From: Arachnopeziza araneosa
Lineage: Eukaryota > Ascomycota > Leotiomycetes > Helotiales > Arachnopezizaceae
Length of the DNA stretch: 64,000 nucleotides
NCBI GenBank assembly: GCA_003988855.1
Contig: QYAI01000051.1
Location: 62,001 to 126,000 of the forward strand
Reading direction: 5' to 3'
The position numbers were made by a program, and so were the translations under genes. Positions 58,157 through 64,000 of this stretch are shown here, piece by piece (within the stretch, counting starts at the first letter, position 1; each line of letters opens with the position of its first letter). Under the pieces are notes generated by a model that saw only the letters and a program-made list of their open reading frames with translations, was not told the origin of the DNA and did not search any database.

Positions 58157-59281
58157 CTAAGCCCAAAGCAAATCTCTATAAATACCTAGAGCAGGCTTCG
58201 AATCACCTGTGAACTCTTCTTTAAGTTTATCCATACCAGCCATCAATTCAGCTATCTTAATTCCTCTTTGCCGCTCTTTCTCAACCATCTCCCATGTCCA
58301 TTCTTTGGCATTAGTCTCTGAGGGTATCAGAGATGAATCCAGGAGATCATCGATTGACTCTTTGGAGACGGAAGTTCCATCAGCAATCGTGAGCTCAACC
58401 AAACCAGAATCTTCAATCGAAGGTTTTGGAGCGGGTTCGATTGGTCTGGGGGGCAGTTGGCCGCATCGCTCGAAAACCAATTCGGGAGGTATTGTTTTTC
58501 GACCAGACTTGAATACGTACTTTGACATTGCAAAGGCAAAAATAGGCTTTTTATCTGCTACCCCTTGACTATCTCCAGATTCGGATGAACCATGTACTTG
58601 ACTTTTCCTCGTTTTCGTCCATGATGGCAACCAGCCCGGCTTATCGGGCTGCATTACCAGAGAAGTGGGGGCAACAACACCCTTTTTCACAAAATGCGTG
58701 ATAATATAGACCCATTTCTGATCCCAGCACAGGACCCTCGTCCACATCTCATACTTCTCGTACGGTTTGATCTCTCTCTGGAAAAAACAAGCAACGCCGC
58801 CCAAAGCAATGTTTAGACGACCCGTCTCCTCCCCGGCGGCCCGGCGCTTGTGGTAGCCGGCCAGGCCAGGGGCACATAGCAGCGAGACCAGATGCGTCCG
58901 GGAGACATCCAGGTCGGAGAAATAAGTGCTATTTGACTTGTGGATGTTGTAGTCGCACTCGAGCAGCGGTGAAGAGGTGGACGTGATCACCGGGAGGAAG
59001 AGCGGGTACTCTTCATCTGTCGAGCGAGGGCGCGGCACGAGGCGTGGCCGGGGAGTATGAAGAATGACCGCATTGAAAAAGCGGTACTGTTGAAGTGGAA
59101 GCGTTAGTATGATTTGAGAGCTCTAGCAACGGATGCTGTGTGCACTTACATGCCAGACGAAGGGTAAATTCTTCAAGTTACACGCTAGGAAAAGTAAGAA
59201 TAGCGTTCGCCAACGGTTACCGGGTCCAACGGCAACTCGTAAGGCGCGCTTTAAAAACAGGCAAATAATCTCTATGTCCAT
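58157..59281 (-). CDS. THEM6-like thioesterase-fold protein
   Basis: Exon 1 (59281-59150) and exon 2 (59086-58157) joined in phase 0 at GTAAGT/CAACAG, with a TACTAACG branch, give 353 aa. The N-terminus has a hydrophobic segment (TLFLLFLACNLKNLPFVW), probably a membrane anchor. The core NIHKSNSTYFSDLDVSRTHL, then LNIALGGVACFFQREIKPYE and YEMWTRVLCWDQKWVYIITH, matches the hot-dog-fold THEM6/4HBT family. The N-S-x-Y-F-S-D-L-D motif sits where acyl-CoA thioesterases have their Asp. Catalysis is unproven for this family. The C-terminal 100 residues form a linker and helices (EKERQRGIKIAELMAGMDKL). The upstream GTG-started extension was rejected in favour of the ATG at 59281. Confidence 0.85.
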
Positions 59282-62057
59282 TGTGGGTATAAGAAGTAGA
59301 GAATTAAGCACGCCTCTCGTTCAGTGAAGAGGTAGAAAGGGGTGGACGTGTCAAGTACCCAAACCACGTGCCGAGGTACATCTGAGTCGTTATCGATTTC
59401 CTCGCTAATCCTGGTTTCTCGTATCACCACCCTCTCGGATTTGTCGGATTTCAGCATCCTGACGGCTGTACGTCGATAAGGCAAACCAACATCTCGGGTT
59501 GAATTATTCATCAGTTTGAGCTCAAGCTGCTTCTTAAACAGAACTTCCATAACGTAGAAAAGGAGGACAAGGAAGCCGATTGCTGCATCTCCAGAGGACG
59601 ACGGAAATGGAGAGGAGCATTTTTGATCCCTCAAGATTCAATTATCAATTGTATCAACACTACTCGGGCCTGGTCGGATTTGACCGCCGAAGGACAAAAT
59701 ATACACCTTTTTATCTTGAATGTCAGCGACGAATATTAACTTTGTACCGCGCACGATAGAAATCTTTGACTATTTTATGTAACCCACATGAAGCATATGA
59801 AACAGTAGAGATGTAATCGTCTGTTGAAGAAGATATTGGGGTGATTTCAAGAGCGTTTAATGTCGCTCGGCCTCAGATAAAACCCACAGTAAAGCCGGCG
59901 ATTGTTTACTACCCTTCGGCAAGGCCTAGGGGCTCGCTTGCTTGCTCACCGCAAACCGGGATACCCATTATTGAAAGTAGCTTAGATCATGCAAAAGACT
60001 TAGTTAGGGACAAGACATTATTTCTAATATTTTGGGCTCAGACAAACTCCAGTAGTTACATTGTCGTGTAAACATCGTCATTTGAACCCCCCACGTAGCA
60101 GATTTTGCAACTAGAGTTTGAACTTGAGGAAATATGGGAGCGCCTAAGGTTCCTCAAAAATGAGAGATCTTGTTCTCGTGATTACCTGGACTTAAACTTT
60201 GAATTTACTTCCATTGCTCTCAATGAACATTTACAGCGCACCAGAAACGACCGATCGTTGCTCTCAGGCCAGAAAAACGTATTTTTCCATCAAAGCTAGC
60301 GCTTGAGTAAGTCTCGTCATGGTAATGGAGAGTTCACGTATTCCTGCTATTATTGCACCAAGTACGAATCAGCCCTTGAGTTAAAGGAGTGTTGGATTGC
60401 GAGAAAGCTGAAAGTAGCTTGAAAGTACCATTACAAGAGCTGCTGCTGCTACTTCGGCTATTACATAGACATCGTAGTATTCTCAACAACAGACACTCAG
60501 CGAGAATTAATTATCATGGTAATGATGATCAGAAGCTTGGAACTTTCATGGAATAAGGGGGTGTCATCTTCTACGCAAGCTATTTTCAGGTAACTGCGAT
60601 ATGTCTGACTAAACCAATCAACTTGGAATTTTAATCAAGATTACTCGTCATAGATTCATCGACAATAGAGATACTGTCCAATATATGTTCGGTATTCATG
60701 CCTTGGTTGTGTCAGCTCAGTTTGCGTAGAAATCACAGCAATAGTCCTCTCCCATCTCCCTTCTCACGCCACAAGTTACCAGAATAGCGCTGTGGAAGTT
60801 GACTCGAACTCACCAAGATCGAAACTGCCAGCTTCCAGAGTGAGAGATGCGATGTAACTACTCCGTGGCGGAAAAGCGCAGAAGATAGGGTCAGATTAAG
60901 CATGAGGAGTGCAGCCAAAGAAGGGCATCCTTAATGAGATGCATGTTGAAGGTAGCATTAACAGGAAGGAGACGGATACCGAGGATGAGGAGTGAACTGA
61001 GCATGAGCTACCGACGCTGAGAAGAGAATTTGTGAAAAAGCGCAATGGTATGAGAGCATTACAAACATCAGTAGATCGGATCCTTCCGACCGTGTAAGCT
61101 ATGCAGCACAAAGGAGTCGGCGCAAAGCGCCATGATGCATAGAGCGTCTGGACATCCAGCGAAAGCAGCGCAAGTAGAGCCGGGATGCAATCTGATTTCG
61201 GCAGTTCTTTGCGATCAGCTCAATAAGGTATCTCTCATTTTGTAATACCCTGTCTGAGATACGAGAATGCTGATCCCAAAGCATCCGATTTCACGCCGCA
61301 ACAGCTCATGCCCGCTCCCTGCGAGAGGCAGTCATATCACCAGCCAACTCCCGACCGGTGAGGGGAATCCGTTTCTCAATATCAACGGTACCGTAGGATC
61401 AACCATTACCACGGTAACGTGGCAGTCTGATGGTACTAGAGTACCTTTGCACCTTCCAAGTTCCGCCATGCGACCTGGCCACCCTCTACGAGCCAGGTTG
61501 CTTCTATTAATATTCCCGGTATCGGCTCGGGCCCTTTGTTTTGCGTGAGGTTGGATTCGGGTACCTGCTGATTTTTCTCCCCGGGGCCTTCTGTGCTGAG
61601 CTGTTAGACCTGGTCTTTGGTGGCATTCGCTTGTCCCTTGCAAGTATCTAGGTATTTCTCAGGGGTCAAAACAATCATATGAGCTTACCTCGATAGTCAT
61701 GACGCATTGAGTGATGAAATGTTGCCAGTCACCAATAAATCAAGCTCGAGTTTGCACATCATATTTCATTCCTATCATTAACTAATAAAGCCTGCGTAGA
61801 CTGATCAATAGTCTGTCTCCAGCGATACTATTATACACCAACACTGCTATCGCAGAAGAAAATTGTTACACTTTTCTCGTGACCCATACAAGATTGAAAT
61901 GGAAATTGGTGACCAAATTAGTGTAAGAAGCGCAAAGTGGTATCAGTCGAGGTCAACCATCCAAACTCCACCGCACAGCCGTCCATCCTTATCCATCCAG
62001 GACGCCTCGCTAAGACAAAGAAGCCAAATCCAGAACCATGTTAACCAACCCAACAGA
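59282..62057. other. 2.8 kb gene-poor region
   Basis: No gene is supported. A 120-codon minus-strand frame at 59,634-59,272 contains one hydrophobic segment (AAIGFLVLLFYVMEVLF) and overlaps the THEM6-like start; it may be a chance frame in the 5' region. Other frames are short and unsupported. Confidence 0.5.
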
Positions 62058-63417
62058 TTAGGCCTCAAAACTACCGGTCCCAGACCGACTTTGGAGCTCA
62101 GCCATCGAGTCGCTCTCCTGATATAATTTAACTCCGCCCACGGAATGGGTCTTCTGGATACGAAAGTTCTCTTTGACAGTTAAAGAATGACTACCCAAGC
62201 GTTCCTGAATGTGAATCCACAGCTGGCGAGCAGCCTGCCGACTAGTGTAGGCATAGATAACGGCATTCCAAAATCCTTGGAGGGAAAGAACCAATCCCGA
62301 GAAACATTCAAGTGGGAATAAGACTTGGCCTGGATGAACCACGCTGTACACACGATTGGCCGAGGATGGGACCCAGGTACAGAACATAAAGAAGAAGAGT
62401 GTTGCGGCAACCTTGGTATAAGACAAGATAGCACGGTTGGATTCTTGGGAAGGAGCTTTACGGGTAGCAGTTAAAAGAACTGGCGGAGCAAGACCAGATT
62501 CTTTACCAGCCGAAATCTCAATCTTGTAGCCTTTGGTTTCAGTATTGTTCGAGTGTGGATGCGCGAGGGAATCGCCTTTGCCGGAGGCGACGGTCGATTC
62601 TGTTGTGACTGACTGGGTGACAAATACTTGTGGCTCAACCTCGACCTTGAATGGATCCGCCGCCATACTCTCTAGATGAGAGCGGGACTCCTTGAAGTCT
62701 CGAAGCTGACGGTATTTGGTATAAATCTTTTTCCCAGCTCGTGTATACATGCCAATGGTGAGAATGATAGCCAGCCTGTTTCCGTCAGTCAATGACCACA
62801 GCTTCGTTATTGCATGCTAAACTTACCAAACCGGAGCATAAAAGGTGATAATCCGAAAGTCATCCCACTCGCTGGCGATCCAACACCACAGAGTCGCGTT
62901 CCCATACATGCGACCGCGGTCTGGGGTATTGATACCAAGGTACACAACAGCGGGAAGGAGTGGCACTCCATAACAAGCAAGAAAATACCACTTCTCCAAG
63001 CGTCGAAGATCTCTTTCACCAAAATTGTAAAAGAAAGTGACATACACATTGACTGCCATGGCCAAAGCCCAGTATGCATCGGCCGGCATGAACCTGCAAC
63101 GGTTAGCATCTAGCTCACCCTACGTATTTGCGAACCTACATCTGGATCAAGAAGGCTTGGAATTGACAAAGAGCGTGGTTGTTGATAGTGTTATCGCGGT
63201 TGATGGTAGAACGTGAGATCAGGGTGCCGATATTAGTGCAGACATTCCCCAGAGATGCATAGAGCATAAGACGGTTGATAGCATTGCGGCGAAATTGCGT
63301 CGAGGAGTAGTAAGTGACGATAATGTAAAGAGCTCCGAGGAGAGACAGAGAAGAGCCAACTCGTTCCAGCACGCTGATGGTCTTGAATTGGCTCTGGGTC
63401 AGATCCGAGGCCAACAT
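62058..63417 (-). CDS. cAMP receptor-like G-protein-coupled receptor
   Basis: Three exons (63417-63140, 63093-62827, 62775-62058) keep phase and give 420 aa. Seven hydrophobic segments are visible, including VGSSLSLLGALYIIVTYY, AYWALAMAVNVYVTFFY, YFLACYGVPLLPAVVYLGI, FRIITFYAPVWLAIILTI, VAATLFFFMFCTW and VLSLQGFWNAVIYAY. Short inter-helix cues such as FRRNAINRLMLYASLGNVCT and the Trp-Cys-Trp after helix 4 fit the Dictyostelium cAR/Git3-like class found in filamentous fungi. The third cytoplasmic loop is long (about 100 residues), rich in Ser/Thr, and could contact G proteins or be phosphorylated. Ligand unknown; it acts at the plasma membrane upstream of cAMP or MAPK signalling. Cytoplasmic tail about 60 residues. 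Confidence 0.9.
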
Positions 63418-64000
63418 CTTGGCGAATTGTGGTTGATTGCTGAAGAACCGGTGGGAAACTGGCGGAGGCGATCAGAGTCTGAGGGTAGAAGATTATAGTT
63501 GTAGTAAGAGCTGTTTACAGTAACTTTTGTAAACTTTCTGAGACGTGTTGCAAGTTGAGCGTGGGTTGATGCACAAGGGATGTGTTGACGGGAAGTCGGC
63601 AGCTCGTTGAAGTGAATTAACCGTTCTCAAGTGGCAGCGTGTTTTAGGGTTGAGGTTAGGCAAGTCCGCATTTGGCGAGTTGAAGTTATCGAGACCTCCA
63701 CCGATTCTGTTCTCCAAAGAAAGGACCAAGTTCAAGTACTCCTTGGCACAAACACCAGCGCCGGTTTCGATGCCCAAAACGATCTTCAAGAGAATAAGCA
63801 CCGATCCCCGTGGACCAGGACGAGAAAGGATTTCCTTCAGTTTGGGGAAGAGTGGGAATATTTTTCAACGAAGATCATCTGCGGCAGCAGGGCAGGGCTG
63901 CTTACATGCTTCCGTGGCCTCCCTCCCCTTAAGACCTTTTCTGGGATTCAGAACCTGGAACGTGCACACAACGGGTCGAGGAGGAGGAGGAGGAGGAGGA
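63418..64000. other. Upstream region of GPCR gene, window edge
   Basis: 583 bp with no supported gene; the minus-strand frames at 63,493-63,868 overlap each other and lack features. Likely promoter and 5' untranslated region. Confidence 0.5.
63978..64000. repeat. (GAG)n microsatellite at window edge
   Basis: At least seven consecutive GAG/GGA triplets run to the last base, so the full length cannot be seen. Confidence 0.9.

Noticed and set aside
59272..59634. 120-codon minus-strand frame with one membrane-like segment
   Set aside because: It overlaps the start of the THEM6-like gene in another frame and has no other support.

Overview
The window looks like chromosomal DNA of a filamentous ascomycete. 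Genes are split by 45-60 bp GT-AG introns, often with CTAAC-type branch sites. TAF5, Med11, Vps5, bL31m and Tho1 all have fungal architecture. There are two Zn2Cys6 transcription factors, two LaeA-type or LaeA-related methyltransferase proteins and a cAMP-receptor-like GPCR. The style of the proteins suggests Leotiomycetes (Helotiales, perhaps Sclerotiniaceae); that placement is inference. No rRNA, tRNA, CRISPR or intact transposon was recognised. I rebuilt exon structures by eye from open frames, splice sites and phase, so first exons are the least certain part.

Region by region. 0-11.8 kb is a dense housekeeping block: a STAND-like N-terminal/TPR/ankyrin protein (-), TAF5 (-), Med11 (+), the sorting nexin Vps5 (+) and mitochondrial ribosomal protein bL31m (-). 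11.9-14.6 kb holds a mitochondrial-looking flavin-reductase-like protein and a small basic protein. 14.6-18.4 kb has no supported gene. 18.5-25 kb holds a very GC-rich secreted, cysteine-rich, probably GPI-anchored protein and a 1,548-residue disordered protein ending in part of a methyltransferase domain. 25-33 kb is mostly gene-poor, with the SAP-domain protein Tho1 in the middle. 33-38.7 kb holds a hypothetical protein, a Zn2Cys6 regulator and a decayed F-box gene. 40.4-53.4 kb holds a ten-exon LaeA-like methyltransferase, small hypothetical genes, a second Zn2Cys6 regulator with a GC-AG intron, a GNAT acetyltransferase, a CCHC zinc-knuckle protein, a small secreted protein and another hypothetical. 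55-58 kb is a decayed protein kinase/WD-repeat gene. 58-63.5 kb holds a THEM6-type thioesterase-fold protein and a GPCR.

The genes do not form one pathway or biosynthetic cluster. Two functional links are visible. TAF5 (TFIID) and Med11 (Mediator) share a divergent 369 bp promoter and both act in RNA polymerase II initiation. bL31m and the mitochondrial-looking flavin-reductase-like protein share a 191 bp divergent promoter. I found no clear new multi-gene system. The oddest items are the 1.5 kb TAF5 intron containing a phase-matched alternative first exon, the GC-saturated secreted protein gene, the GC-AG intron inside a zinc-cluster codon, and two accessory-type genes decaying by frameshifts and nonsense codons.
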